Shown: one piece after another, positions 37,625 through 48,267 of the stretch
Layout: every line of letters starts with the position of its first letter
Position numbering within the stretch: position 1 is the first letter of the stretch
Origin: an uncultured Bacteroidales bacterium
Lineage (GTDB): Bacteria > Bacteroidota > Bacteroidia > Bacteroidales > P3
Direction of reading: 5' to 3'
Length of the DNA stretch: 64,000 nt
Assembly: GCA_905234695.1 (NCBI GenBank)
Contig: CAJOHZ010000003.1
Location: 62,001-126,000, forward strand
The notes under the pieces: model-generated
Told to the model about the DNA's origin: nothing
The model's input: the letters and a program-made list of their open reading frames with translations, nothing else
Database searches by the model: none
Program-made: the position numbers and the translations under genes

Positions 37625-38898
37625 ACGTCATTGTCGTGGGCGGCGGAGCCGCCGGTATGATGGCCGCCATCGCCGCCGCCGATCAAGGGGCGCAGGTGGT
37701 GCTGCTGGAGAAGATGGACCAACCCGGCCGCAAGCTCCGCATCACCGGCAAGGGACGTTGCAACCTCACCAACACCGCCCCGCTGAAAGATTTCCTAACC
37801 CACGTAGGGCCCGACAGCAAATGGCTGCGGAACTGCTTCGCCCAGATGTTCAACACCCAGTTGATGGACTTCTTCGAGCAACGGCAGGTGCCGCTGGTTG
37901 AGGAGCGCGGAAACCGCGTGTACCCAAAGAGCGGCAAGTCGCTCGACATCTTCCTGGCCCTTGTCAACGACCTTGAACGGCGTTCCAATGTCACCATCCA
38001 CCGCAACGCCGCCGTCAAGAGCCTGCTGCTGCCTGACCCCGACGCCGACCCGCGGCTGCCCCGCACCCTCGGTGTGCGGATGCAGGACGGTACCGCCCAC
38101 CGCGGCGACGCCGTAATTATCGCCACCGGCGGACTCTCCTACCCCACCACGGGAAGCACCGGCATCGGCTACCGCCTAGCGGCAGAGGCCGGCCACATGG
38201 TCATCCCCCAGGTGCCATCGCTGGTGTCGCTCACCTGTAACGACCCCCTCCCGCCGGAGTTGGAGGGGTTTGTGCTGAAAAACGTGGGACTCCGCGTCGC
38301 CCTCCCCATCGGGAAGACGATATACGACGGCTTTGGCGAGATGACCTTTACCGACCACGGCCTCGACGGGCCGCTGGTGCTGTCGGCCAGCCGCCTATGC
38401 AGCCGCATGCTGCACGAAGGCAATGAGCTTATCGCCCACCTTGACTTCAAGCCCGCCCTCGACCACGACACACTGGACCGCCGTCTTATCCACGACCTCG
38501 ATGCCAACGGTACCCGCATCTTCAACGACGCGCTGCGCCTCTGGCTGCCCGCCGAGGTCATCCCCCTCGCGCTGAAACGGATGCATATTGAGTATTACAA
38601 GCGACTCAACCAAATCAACGGCACCGAGCGCAAACGCCTGCTGGCATTCCTCAAAGACTGCACCTTCACCCTCAACGGCACAGATGACTACAACACCGCC
38701 GTGGTGACCCAAGGCGGCGTCGAACTGAAGGAAATCAATCCCAAGACCATGGAGTCGCGCCGTGTGCCAGGGCTTTACTTCGCCGGCGAGGTGCTGAACC
38801 TCGACGCCGACACCGGCGGCTACAACCTGCAGATTGCCTTCTCGACAGGATTTGTGGCGGGAAGGAGTGCGGCACAACCTGTGGAAGGCAACAGATAG
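37621..38898 (+). CDS. HI0933/YhiN-family NAD(P)/FAD-dependent oxidoreductase
   Basis: Flavoprotein of the HI0933 family (BaiN-like), with a Rossmann FAD motif VIVVGGGAAGMMAAIAAA at ~3-20. The family signature QPGRKLRITGKGRCNLTN follows at ~34-51, with GGLSYPTTGSTGIGYRLA in the middle and GLYFAGEVLNLDADTGGYNL near the C-terminus. In BaiN the family reduces bile-acid enoyl groups; the substrate here cannot be deduced. GTG start at 37621 (GTGA overlap with the USP stop). Length 425 aa, normal. Confidence 0.92.
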   Translation: MNVIVVGGGAAGMMAAIAAADQGAQVVLLEKMDQPGRKLRITGKGRCNLTNTAPLKDFLTHVGPDSKWLRNCFAQMFNTQLMDFFEQRQVPLVEERGNRVYPKSGKSLDIFLALVNDLERRSNVTIHRNAAVKSLLLPDPDADPRLPRTLGVRMQDGTAHRGDAVIIATGGLSYPTTGSTGIGYRLAAEAGHMVIPQVPSLVSLTCNDPLPPELEGFVLKNVGLRVALPIGKTIYDGFGEMTFTDHGLDGPLVLSASRLCSRMLHEGNELIAHLDFKPALDHDTLDRRLIHDLDANGTRIFNDALRLWLPAEVIPLALKRMHIEYYKRLNQINGTERKRLLAFLKDCTFTLNGTDDYNTAVVTQGGVELKEINPKTMESRRVPGLYFAGEVLNLDADTGGYNLQIAFSTGFVAGRSAAQPVEGNR

Positions 38899-38911
38899 CA
38901 CCGCATCGACA

Positions 38912-40801
38912 ATGAAACATATCGCCACCCTCACACTGTTCTTTTTTTCTGTGCTGACGCTTGTGGCACAAGAGGATTCCCTCATCCCCACCAAAGCCAG
39001 ACAGGACTACCTCGTCACTGACTTCGGAGCCAAAGGCGACGGCGTCACCCTCAACAGCCGCGCCATCCAGGCAGCCATCGACACCGTCCATGCCCGCGGC
39101 GGTGGCCGGGTAATTGTCCCCGCAGGACAGTTCGTCACCGGCACGCTCTACCTGAAGACGGGCGTCGACCTCCACCTCGACAGCGGAGCCGTCCTGCTCG
39201 GCTCGCTCAACCCCTTCGACTACGTGAAAGACCCCGTCGTGCGCTGGACCTCCCTCCTCTTCGCCGTCGACCAGAAGAATATCGCCGTCACCGGCAAGGG
39301 CACTCTCGACGGACGCGGCTGGGAGGTGGCCAACCGCATGGTGCAGTACATCCACCTCGGGCTGGTGAAAGACCCCCTCAAATACGACCGGCCGGGGGGC
39401 GAGAACCGACCGGAGCTCATCCACATGCTCCGTTGCGAGAACGTCACCATCAGTGGCGTCACCCTCCGCGACCCCGCCAGCTGGTGCCAGCAGTACGACC
39501 AGTGCCGGACCTTGGTGCTGATGCACGTCACTGTCGACGCCAAATGCTATTGGAACAACGACGGCCTTGACGTGGTCGACTGCAAAGATGTCCTTATCCG
39601 CCACTGCCATATCGACGCTGCCGACGATGCCTACTGCTTTAAGAGCCACAGCCGCAACGGTCTCTCCGAGAACGTCACCGTCGAACATTGCTTCGGCCGC
39701 AGCAGCGCCAACGGCATCAAGTTCGGCACCGTCACCCGCGGCAAGTTTCGCAACTTCCGATTCCACGACATCACCATCCGCGACACCTACCGCAGCGCCA
39801 TCACCATCGCCAGTGTCGACGGGAGCCAGATAGAGGACATCTCTTTCGACAATATCCACGCCTATCACACCGGCAACCCCATCTTCCTGCGCCTCTCGCA
39901 CCGCAACGCCCAAGCCGACCAGCGGCCTTATCTGCGCCACGTCGTCATTAGTAACTCCACTTTCGAGGTGCCTTACGACAAGCCCGACGCGGGATATTCC
40001 TACGAGGGACCCGTCGAAGACCAACCCCGCAATATCTCGCCCGCCTCCATCGTGGGCTGCCCCGACCAGCATATCAGCGGCGTCCTTCTCGACAATGTAG
40101 AGTTCACCTTCCCCGGCCGCAGCGACACCGCCTACGCCTACTTCCCCACCACCCCCGCGGCCATCGCTGCCCTTCCCGAGCGCGAGAAGCAATACCCCGA
40201 GTTCTCGATGTGGAAGGAGTTGCCCGCCTGGGGTCTCTTCGTCCGCCACGCCGACAGTATCATCCTCCAAAATGTCCGCTTCACTGTCAAGGAACCCGAC
40301 TACCGCCCCGCCCTCGTCACCGACGACGTGAACCTCTTCGGCCTCAAACAGGTGGACATCCAGATTCCCGACAGTAAAAAACCGCTTGGTCTGGTGGCAC
40401 AAAATACCATCTTGCGTACCAAACAAATTCCCTGGCGCATTCGGAAGCAGAAAGGCCCGACGGCCATTGCCCCCGATCCCGAGTCCGTCGACTACTGTCC
40501 CGACATCCCCGACACCCTTACCCGCCACCTCGCCTCCCGTTTCGGCATCAAGAACGACGGCCGCACCGACAACACGACCTCCATCCAGCGGGCGCTGGAC
40601 TATATTGCCGCGCAAGGGGGTGGCGTGCTGGTCTTCAACGTAGGCCGCTACCGCTCCGCCCCGCTGCAGTTGCGGGCGAGAGTCCATATCGAACTGAAAG
40701 AGGGGGCCATCCTCGTACCCATTACTCATGAAGGGGAGTTCCTCCACCCCGACCCCGCCGGCGACATCATCCTCTGCGGCCAAGGGTTCATCGAAGATTG
40801 A
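38912..40801 (+). CDS. Secreted GH28 polygalacturonase-like enzyme with a second N-terminal-type cap
   Basis: Start at ATG 38912, giving a signal peptide (MKHIATLTLFFFSVLTLVAQ). A GH28 right-handed beta-helix follows, with FGAKGDGVTLNSRAIQAAID at ~38-57. The catalytic-site signatures are NNDGLD (215-220), DAADDAYCFKS (235-245) and SANGIKFGT (265-273). Family role: hydrolysis of polygalacturonan or rhamnogalacturonan backbones. Odd: the last ~90 residues (from ~535, FGIKNDGRTDNTTSIQRALD, then APLQLRARVHIELKEGAILV) repeat the N-terminal cap sequence without the catalytic part. Length 629 aa. It converges on a GH106 rhamnosidase, 5 bp apart; together they suit pectin side-chain and backbone breakdown. 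Confidence 0.9.
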   Translation: MKHIATLTLFFFSVLTLVAQEDSLIPTKARQDYLVTDFGAKGDGVTLNSRAIQAAIDTVHARGGGRVIVPAGQFVTGTLYLKTGVDLHLDSGAVLLGSLNPFDYVKDPVVRWTSLLFAVDQKNIAVTGKGTLDGRGWEVANRMVQYIHLGLVKDPLKYDRPGGENRPELIHMLRCENVTISGVTLRDPASWCQQYDQCRTLVLMHVTVDAKCYWNNDGLDVVDCKDVLIRHCHIDAADDAYCFKSHSRNGLSENVTVEHCFGRSSANGIKFGTVTRGKFRNFRFHDITIRDTYRSAITIASVDGSQIEDISFDNIHAYHTGNPIFLRLSHRNAQADQRPYLRHVVISNSTFEVPYDKPDAGYSYEGPVEDQPRNISPASIVGCPDQHISGVLLDNVEFTFPGRSDTAYAYFPTTPAAIAALPEREKQYPEFSMWKELPAWGLFVRHADSIILQNVRFTVKEPDYRPALVTDDVNLFGLKQVDIQIPDSKKPLGLVAQNTILRTKQIPWRIRKQKGPTAIAPDPESVDYCPDIPDTLTRHLASRFGIKNDGRTDNTTSIQRALDYIAAQGGGVLVFNVGRYRSAPLQLRARVHIELKEGAILVPITHEGEFLHPDPAGDIILCGQGFIED

Positions 40802-40806
40802 TTTCC

Positions 40807-43668
40807 TTAATAAAACATCACGGGGCCCACGAGTCCGGTGGGTGTGGTGGGGACTTTGCGTTTGATGACATAATGTTGGACCACCTTATCGTCCGTGAGG
40901 GTGTGGACGTAGTTATTAAGAGTGGTGGTAACCTTTATCTCTAAGGTGTTGTCGCCTGGATGGAGAAGGCCGCCCAGATTGCAGTAGCTTCGCTCGCCGT
41001 ACCACTTCACACCGCAGTCTGTGCCGTTCACCTTCAGCTCGCAGATGTCGTACACCTTGCCGAGGTCGATGCAATCAAGGCTCTCGGGGGTATAAGTGAC
41101 CCCTTGCAAGGTGTCCTCCGTCAAGCTGTCGAGATGGAAATAGGCGGTGTAAGTGATGGTGCCGGAGAAGTCTTTGAACTGGGTCTCGCGGAGGTCGCAC
41201 AATTGCTGCATCGAGGTGTCGCGCGTCCAGCCTTCAATGGCATGATGCAGCGTGAGGTGCCACTGCATGGGGATGGAGAAATAATGCTGGCCCTCGTTGT
41301 AGGCGGCTTCCCACACATGAACTCCTGCTGTGTCAGCAGTCGAACTTTTCTCGAAGAGAATGAAGAGACTCTCGGCGGGCGGGAGGTAAAGCCATGTGCC
41401 GCCGTCTTCAAGGGGTAGCCGTTGCTTCTCATCAGTGGCGGCGTTATAGACCCAGGCGGTGCGCCCTTGATAGATTTCTTTGGGGAAATGCAATGTGGTC
41501 GCCACGGCCTTGTCGAGGTGGGCATTGACGAAGAGGAAGATGTCGTCGCCACGGTCGTTTCTTCGAGACGTTGCTTGGCTCGGCAAAGAAAGCTCGCTTT
41601 CTTTGCTCTCGCTTCGTGCAACGTTGCGGTAGTGGTTCTGCAATAGGAAGCGGTCGGAATTCTCAATCTCTACAGCATGGGGCAGACGGTATTGCTGCTG
41701 CACCGTGCGGTACCAGTCGAGGTAATTGCGGTCGGGATGGTCGGGTACCGTTATAATTGAGAATTGAGAGTTTGCTCCACTGACGGTCGCCGACCTTTTG
41801 CTGAAAGATGAAAGCTGATTGCTATCTATGGTGTTGTCTATTACCAGGAGAGCTTTATAGGCTTTGTCACCAACGATAAGTTTATTATCCAAAAGCGTCG
41901 CCGATTGCAGCTGGCGCGAAGTGATGAGGTCGCAGTTGCCACCGTTCTTATGTACCGCCTCCCACAGCAGATAAGGAATATCGTATGGGCTTCCCTTGGG
42001 GTAATATGGGAAAGGCTCTGTCTGCACGCCATAGTATGCCCATAAGCTGTCGACGGGAAGCACGACGGCAATGTCGGTCTGCATCTCGGCATTCTGGAGC
42101 AGGGCGCTCATGCGGGCACGGTATTCGTTAAGGAGGTGGAAGTAGGGCCACCAGGTGTTCTTCTCGTTGAGGTAGCTGCCGTACTGCACCCAGCCGGGGA
42201 AACCCGCCTCGGGGGGCGAGTAATTGAAGCCGTGCCAAACGGAGTGGGTGATACCGCTGAAGGCACTCATGTCGCTGCCCAGCTTGAGTAGTTCAAGGGT
42301 GGTCTCGAACATGCGGTAGGTATTGGTCATCTCCTCACAACTCACGATACGTTTCCCGCTCTGGTGGGCGGCAGAGCTGACACATTTGTTAATCATCGTG
42401 TAGGCGCGGCCGCGGCGGTAGTCGCTGTCGGGCATCTCCTCGCCCACGCGGTGGCGCAGGTAGTTGGTGGTCCAGCTCTCCCCCTCGGGGATGTCGTAGG
42501 CCGTGGAACTCAGCAGGGGGAAGAACCCACGCCCGTAGGCCTGTCCGCGCGACTGCACACCCTGCGCACGGCACCAGTCGGCAAAGACCGTGGAGAATCG
42601 TTCGTAGAGCAGTTCCGCCTTGGTGCGTTCGAAGTCAAGACGTACCTGCCGCACTTTCCGCTTGAAGTCGGGTGACTGCTTGGCACCATACTCATAACTC
42701 AGTACCTCACCCAGCCGCCCTGTTTTGAACATGGTGAAAGGCAACCACGGCATAAGGTCATAACCGTTGCGGCGACGGAACTCCTCGGCGAAGTCGCCCG
42801 TCCAGTTGGACCCTTCCAACTCCATACTGTCGACGAAATAGGACCGCAGCCAGTTGCGCATAGGCCCAAGACGCCCCTCCAGCGTGCGCTGAGTATGGAG
42901 GAGGTAGTGCCGCACCGCCTCGGCGTTCATGTGGTCAAGGATAGGCCCCGATGCCCCAGGGGCGCCATTGATGACCGAGGCAAACGAGGTGCAACGGACA
43001 AGAGCGTAAAGGTGAGAGGTGAGAGATGAGAGATGAGAGACGGGTGAGATGCTTATTGTGTCGCCTTGAGGGACGTGAAGGTTGTAACGTTGATTAATAT
43101 CGCTCACCGAGTCCGGCACCATGAAGATGTCGACCAGTTCAAACTGTCGGTCGGCATTAGCTTCCGTCACCTTGGGGTCGACAGCCTCAAATATCTGCTG
43201 CTTGGTGATGACGAAAGGTTTGCCCTCGGACCAGTCGACTTCTGTGACGTAAGTCAGCATCACCTGTGCACGATCCCCCATGGGGAGGGATTCCATGCCG
43301 AAAGGCCAGCCGCTACCCACCAACAGGTCACAGCCCATACCGAGACTTTTCGCCTCCTTCAGTACCACCTCCAGCATATCCAGCCATTCCTCACTCATCC
43401 AGGTCAAGGAAGGTTTGCCGAGGTCGTCACAACGTTTGGAGGGAAACTCGATGGGGTTGATTTCCACGCCGCCGATACCCGCCTCGTGGAGCACATGCAA
43501 CTCGCGTATCAACTCGGCACGCTCCACCTTGTCGCCATTCCACCACCACCGCACCCACGGCCTGCAACTGTCATCGACACGAGAGGTCGGCTCTACCATG
43601 GTAGCCTGTCCCCACATGGGCAGCGCTGCAACAAGCAGCATCAACCCGACAATCAGCCACTTTTTCAT
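40807..43668 (-). CDS. GH106 alpha-L-rhamnosidase
   Basis: Secreted enzyme (signal peptide MKKWLIVGLMLLVAALPMWG, QA) of family GH106, which releases alpha-L-rhamnose from pectic side chains. The family N-terminus is VRWWWNGDKVERAELIREL with GIGGVEINPIEFP (~40-80). Later blocks include LLVGSGWPFG, LEGRLGPMRNWLRSYFVDS and RIVSCEEMTNTYRMFETTLE. The C-terminal galactose-binding-like domain ends with YCNLGGLLHPGDNTLEIKVT. Unusual: three translated repeat insertions. Two are 7-bp repeat tracts (about residues 209-220 and 632-639); the third is a palindromic element (about 681-703, read RSESKESELSLPSQATSRR). All keep the frame. Length 953 aa. Confidence 0.92.
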   Translation of the reverse strand: MKKWLIVGLMLLVAALPMWGQATMVEPTSRVDDSCRPWVRWWWNGDKVERAELIRELHVLHEAGIGGVEINPIEFPSKRCDDLGKPSLTWMSEEWLDMLEVVLKEAKSLGMGCDLLVGSGWPFGMESLPMGDRAQVMLTYVTEVDWSEGKPFVITKQQIFEAVDPKVTEANADRQFELVDIFMVPDSVSDINQRYNLHVPQGDTISISPVSHLSSLTSHLYALVRCTSFASVINGAPGASGPILDHMNAEAVRHYLLHTQRTLEGRLGPMRNWLRSYFVDSMELEGSNWTGDFAEEFRRRNGYDLMPWLPFTMFKTGRLGEVLSYEYGAKQSPDFKRKVRQVRLDFERTKAELLYERFSTVFADWCRAQGVQSRGQAYGRGFFPLLSSTAYDIPEGESWTTNYLRHRVGEEMPDSDYRRGRAYTMINKCVSSAAHQSGKRIVSCEEMTNTYRMFETTLELLKLGSDMSAFSGITHSVWHGFNYSPPEAGFPGWVQYGSYLNEKNTWWPYFHLLNEYRARMSALLQNAEMQTDIAVVLPVDSLWAYYGVQTEPFPYYPKGSPYDIPYLLWEAVHKNGGNCDLITSRQLQSATLLDNKLIVGDKAYKALLVIDNTIDSNQLSSFSKRSATVSGANSQFSIITVPDHPDRNYLDWYRTVQQQYRLPHAVEIENSDRFLLQNHYRNVARSESKESELSLPSQATSRRNDRGDDIFLFVNAHLDKAVATTLHFPKEIYQGRTAWVYNAATDEKQRLPLEDGGTWLYLPPAESLFILFEKSSTADTAGVHVWEAAYNEGQHYFSIPMQWHLTLHHAIEGWTRDTSMQQLCDLRETQFKDFSGTITYTAYFHLDSLTEDTLQGVTYTPESLDCIDLGKVYDICELKVNGTDCGVKWYGERSYCNLGGLLHPGDNTLEIKVTTTLNNYVHTLTDDKVVQHYVIKRKVPTTPTGLVGPVMFY
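41561..41626. repeat. Palindromic element, copy A, inside the GH106 coding sequence
   Basis: A 66-bp imperfect palindrome. Outer arms: ACGTTGC at 41568-41574 and GCAACGT at 41618-41624. Inner arms: GCAAAGAAAG (41583-41592) and CTTTCTTTGC (41597-41606), with a 4-nt loop. On the minus strand it aligns along its whole length with 62763-62830, sharing CAACGTT, AGCGAG, AAGAAAG, AGCCAA, AACGTC and CGAAG blocks in order. Confidence 0.75.
41754..41774. repeat. 7-bp repeat tract inside GH106
   Basis: Three units (TAATTGA, GAATTGA, GAGTTTG) in phase. The minus strand encodes NSQFSII of the GH106 protein here. The tract has the same A/T/G-rich wording as the arrays at gene junctions. Confidence 0.6.
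43010..43044. repeat. 7-bp repeat tract inside GH106
   Basis: Five units: two AGGTGAG, two AGATGAG and one AGACGGG. The minus strand reads through them as a Ser/His/Leu tract (SHLSSLTSHL) in the GH106 protein, so the insertion is in frame. Confidence 0.8.
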
Positions 43669-43716
43669 ATTTTTCTTAACGCGCTGCCTCCATTTTTATT
43701 GTCCATGACGCTCGGT

Positions 43717-43748
43717 TTTGCGTGAACGAGAAATTCTTCGTATCTTTG
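43717..43748 (+). promoter_or_regulatory. Promoter of the GH92 gene
   Basis: TTTG (43717-43720), 20 bp, then TATCTTTG (43741-43748): a near-perfect Bacteroidetes promoter. The ATG at 43775 lies about 27 bp below the -7 box, which fixes that start. Confidence 0.82.
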
Positions 43749-43774
43749 CAGCGTCGAAACAATACTCTCCCCAC

Positions 43775-46199
43775 ATGAAAAAGAGCATCCTGATAGGGCT
43801 TTGCATGGTGGCCGCAGCAGCCATGGGACAAAGCCGGTACGTCAACCCGATGATAGGCACCAACGGCATGGGCCACACCTTTCCCGGAGCCTGCTTCCCC
43901 TACGGCTTTGTGCAGCTGAGCCCCGACACCGACACCATCCCCCACAACGTGGGCGGAGTCTACCAGCCACGTGTCTACGACTACTGCGCCGGCTACCAGC
44001 ACCGCGACAGCAGCATTGTGGGCTTCAGCCACACCCACTTCAGCGGCACCGGTCACAGCGACTTGGGCGACATCCTCATCATGCCCTACAGCGGTGAGAC
44101 GAAGCTCAACCCCGGCACCGCCGACAACCCCGACGGGGGCTACCGCCAGCGTTTCCGCCACGAGACCGAGGTGGCCAAACCAGGCTATTATGCCGTCACG
44201 CTCGACGACGACAACATCCGCTGCGAACTGACCGCCACAAAGCGTTGCGGCGTGCACCGCTACATCTTCCCCAAGGGGGCGGCACAAAAGATCATCCTCG
44301 ACCTCAATCATAGCATCTACAACTACGACGGCAAGGTGCTATGGGCGCAGTGCAACGTGAACCAGAAAGGGGTGCTGTCAGGCTGGCGCATGACCAGTGG
44401 CTGGAACCGCTGCCGCAAACTGTACTATTACATCCAGTTCAACAAACCCATAAAGCAGTAATGGCTACCACGACTTTGCCCCGCTGTCGTATCACGGCTT
44501 CTGGAACCGTTTCGACCAAGAGCACAACTTCCCCGAGATGGCAGGACGCAAGCCAGTCTGCTGGTTCGAATTTGAAGACGGCGGAAACGACACTCTTGAG
44601 GTAATCGTAGGTCTTTCGCCCAACAGCATCGGGGGTGCCAGCCGAGCCGTACAACGCGAAGGGAGCCAGTACTCTCCTACTGCCTCAAGGATACTATTCC
44701 GCGACAGGCCGGAGGGCGACACACTGCTCATCGTACATCAAGGCGACCCCAAATACCGCAGCCATTTCGACATTGTGCGCGAGCTGACACGCATCAATTG
44801 GGACCGGATGCTGGGACGCATTGAGGCGCAAGGGCCAGAGGATGCGTTGGCGATGCTCTACACCTCATACTACCACACCATGATAAACCCCTCCATCTAT
44901 CAGGATATTGATGAAAAGAACTATGGCGGGTATACCCGTTATACCATCTTCTCGCTCTGGGACACCTACCGCGCTCTGCACCCTCTCATCAACCTTACCG
45001 ACACCGCCATGAGCCGCAACATAGCCCTCACGCTCTACTACCACAGCAAGAGCAACCCCCACAGCATGCTGCCCGTGTGGAGCCATCATGGCGGCGAGAA
45101 CTGGTGTATGATAGGCTATCATGGCGTTTCCGTTATGGTGGACGCTGCCGTCAACACGCTTCTACCCGAGCCCGATACCGAGCGGGAGCTGGAAACTATG
45201 GATGCCATCTTCACCACCACCAATGTGGACTACTACGACTTCACGGGACTATACAAGGAGATAGGCTATGTCCCCTTTGACAAGAGCCGCAACGGCACCT
45301 CCGTCACCCTCGAGAATGCCTACGAGGACTGGTGTGTCTATTGGGCGTTGGTAAACCATCTGGATAATACCCTGCCCGATGTGATAGGCTATGAGGATTC
45401 CGTGCGCGAGAGTTATCGCCAGCGGGCGTTGAGCTATCGCAACGTCTATAAAGACGGCTTTGTCCGCGCGCGTTACAGCGACGGTAGTTGGAAGACCCCT
45501 TACAGCCTTCTCTCCACCAGCGGAGAAGGCTTGATTGAGGGCAACGCATGGAACTACAGTTTCTATGTCCCCCACGATGTGAACGGCATGATGCAGATGA
45601 TGGGAGGCGAGAAGGCCTTTGTGCGCAAGCTCGACACCCTCTTCACCATGCATGTGCCCGACGAGTTCTTTGCCGAAACCGAGGACGTCACCCGCGAGGG
45701 CATGCTGGGCGGCTACGTCCACGGCAACGAGCCCTCCCACCATATCCCGTACCTTTACATGTGGACCACCCAGCCGTGGAAGACCCAGTACTGGGTGCGC
45801 GAGGTGATGAACAAGATGTACCGCAACCATATCGACGGCCTCTGTGGCAACGACGACTGCGGGCAGATGTCCGCCTGGTATATCTTCTCCGCCATGGGCT
45901 TCTATCCCGTCTGCCCCGCCAGCGGACAGTACGTCCTCGGAGCCCCCTATCTGCCCTACATGAAGGTGCGCATGGGCAGTGGCAAATACCTCGAGATAAA
46001 AGCCCCCAAGGTGAGCGACCGCAACCGCTACATCCGTGCCGTGCGCCTCAACGGCAAGCCTCTCACCCATGCCTATCTCACCTACAAGGAACTGATGGAG
46101 GGCGGCGTGCTGGAGTTCGACATGGCCTCTAAACCCAACAAGAAACTATTCCAAGCTGTCGCCGACAAACCCTACAGCCTGTCGAGAAGTGAGAATTGA
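43775..46199 (+). pseudogene. GH92 alpha-mannosidase gene broken by one +1 frameshift
   Basis: Secreted GH92 enzyme (Ca-dependent exo-alpha-mannosidase family) in two frames. Frame 1 runs from ATG 43775 (signal peptide MKKSILIGLCMVAAAAMGQS, then YVNPMIGTNGMGHTFPGA) to a TAA at 44459-44461. Frame 3 continues at 44460 with NGYHDFAPLSYHGFWNRF and runs to 46199. Removing the T at 44459 joins them as PIKQ-NGYHDF. All later family motifs are intact: HHGGENWCMIGYHGV, YVHGNEPSHHIPYLY and CGNDDCGQMSAWYIFSAMGF. The damage is therefore a single base: a recent mutation, or a sequencing or assembly error. A good promoter and an otherwise clean frame favour a recent event or an error. The C-terminal residues overlap a 7-bp repeat tract. 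Confidence 0.87.
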
Positions 46200-46210
46200 A
46201 AATATGAGGA
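46183..46210. repeat. 7-bp repeat tract over the GH92 stop codon
   Basis: Units CGAGAAG, TGAGAAT, TGAAAAT and ATGAGGA run in phase. The tract encodes the last residues (SRSEN) and contains the TGA stop (46197-46199). It is degenerate but uses the AATTGAAAAT wording seen after the sufC stop. Confidence 0.55.
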
Positions 46211-46216
46211 GGTTTG

Positions 46217-48151
<1,935 letters not shown>

Positions 48152-48161
48152 GGAGGGGAGC

Positions 48162-48189
48162 GATTAGTGATGAGTGATAAGTGACAACT
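48162..48189. repeat. 7-bp repeat array just upstream of the ABC-F start
   Basis: Four units (GATTAGT, GATGAGT, GATAAGT, GACAACT) in strict phase, ending 11 bp before the ABC-F start codon on the minus strand. Confidence 0.78.
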
Positions 48190-48206
48190 TAAATGAAAAA
48201 CTTAAA

Positions 48207-48246
48207 CTAAAGAAAAAGGCTGCCAATCGGTGGGAAGGGCAGCCCT
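48207..48246 (-). terminator. Intrinsic terminator of the TonB-like gene
   Basis: Read on the minus strand: GGCTGCC (48244-48238), a 13-nt loop, GGCAGCC (48224-48218), then TTTTTCTTT. It lies about 25 bp below the stop at 48268. Confidence 0.82.
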
Positions 48247-48267
48247 AAAAGTATCTTTTTTATTCAA

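Noticed and set aside
38735-40783. A 682-codon open frame on the minus strand opposite the GH28 gene
   Set aside because: The plus strand holds a GH28 with signal peptide and catalytic motifs; the minus frame is compositional shadow.
44440-44475. Programmed frameshifting in the GH92 gene
   Set aside because: There is no slippery heptamer or downstream structure at the shift site, and GH92 enzymes are not known to use recoding; an indel or error is simpler.
46204-46212. AGGAGG after the GH92 stop, considered as a Shine-Dalgarno site for a small gene
   Set aside because: No plus-strand gene follows; the sequence is part of the 7-bp repeat tract and runs into the 3' end of the ABC-F gene.
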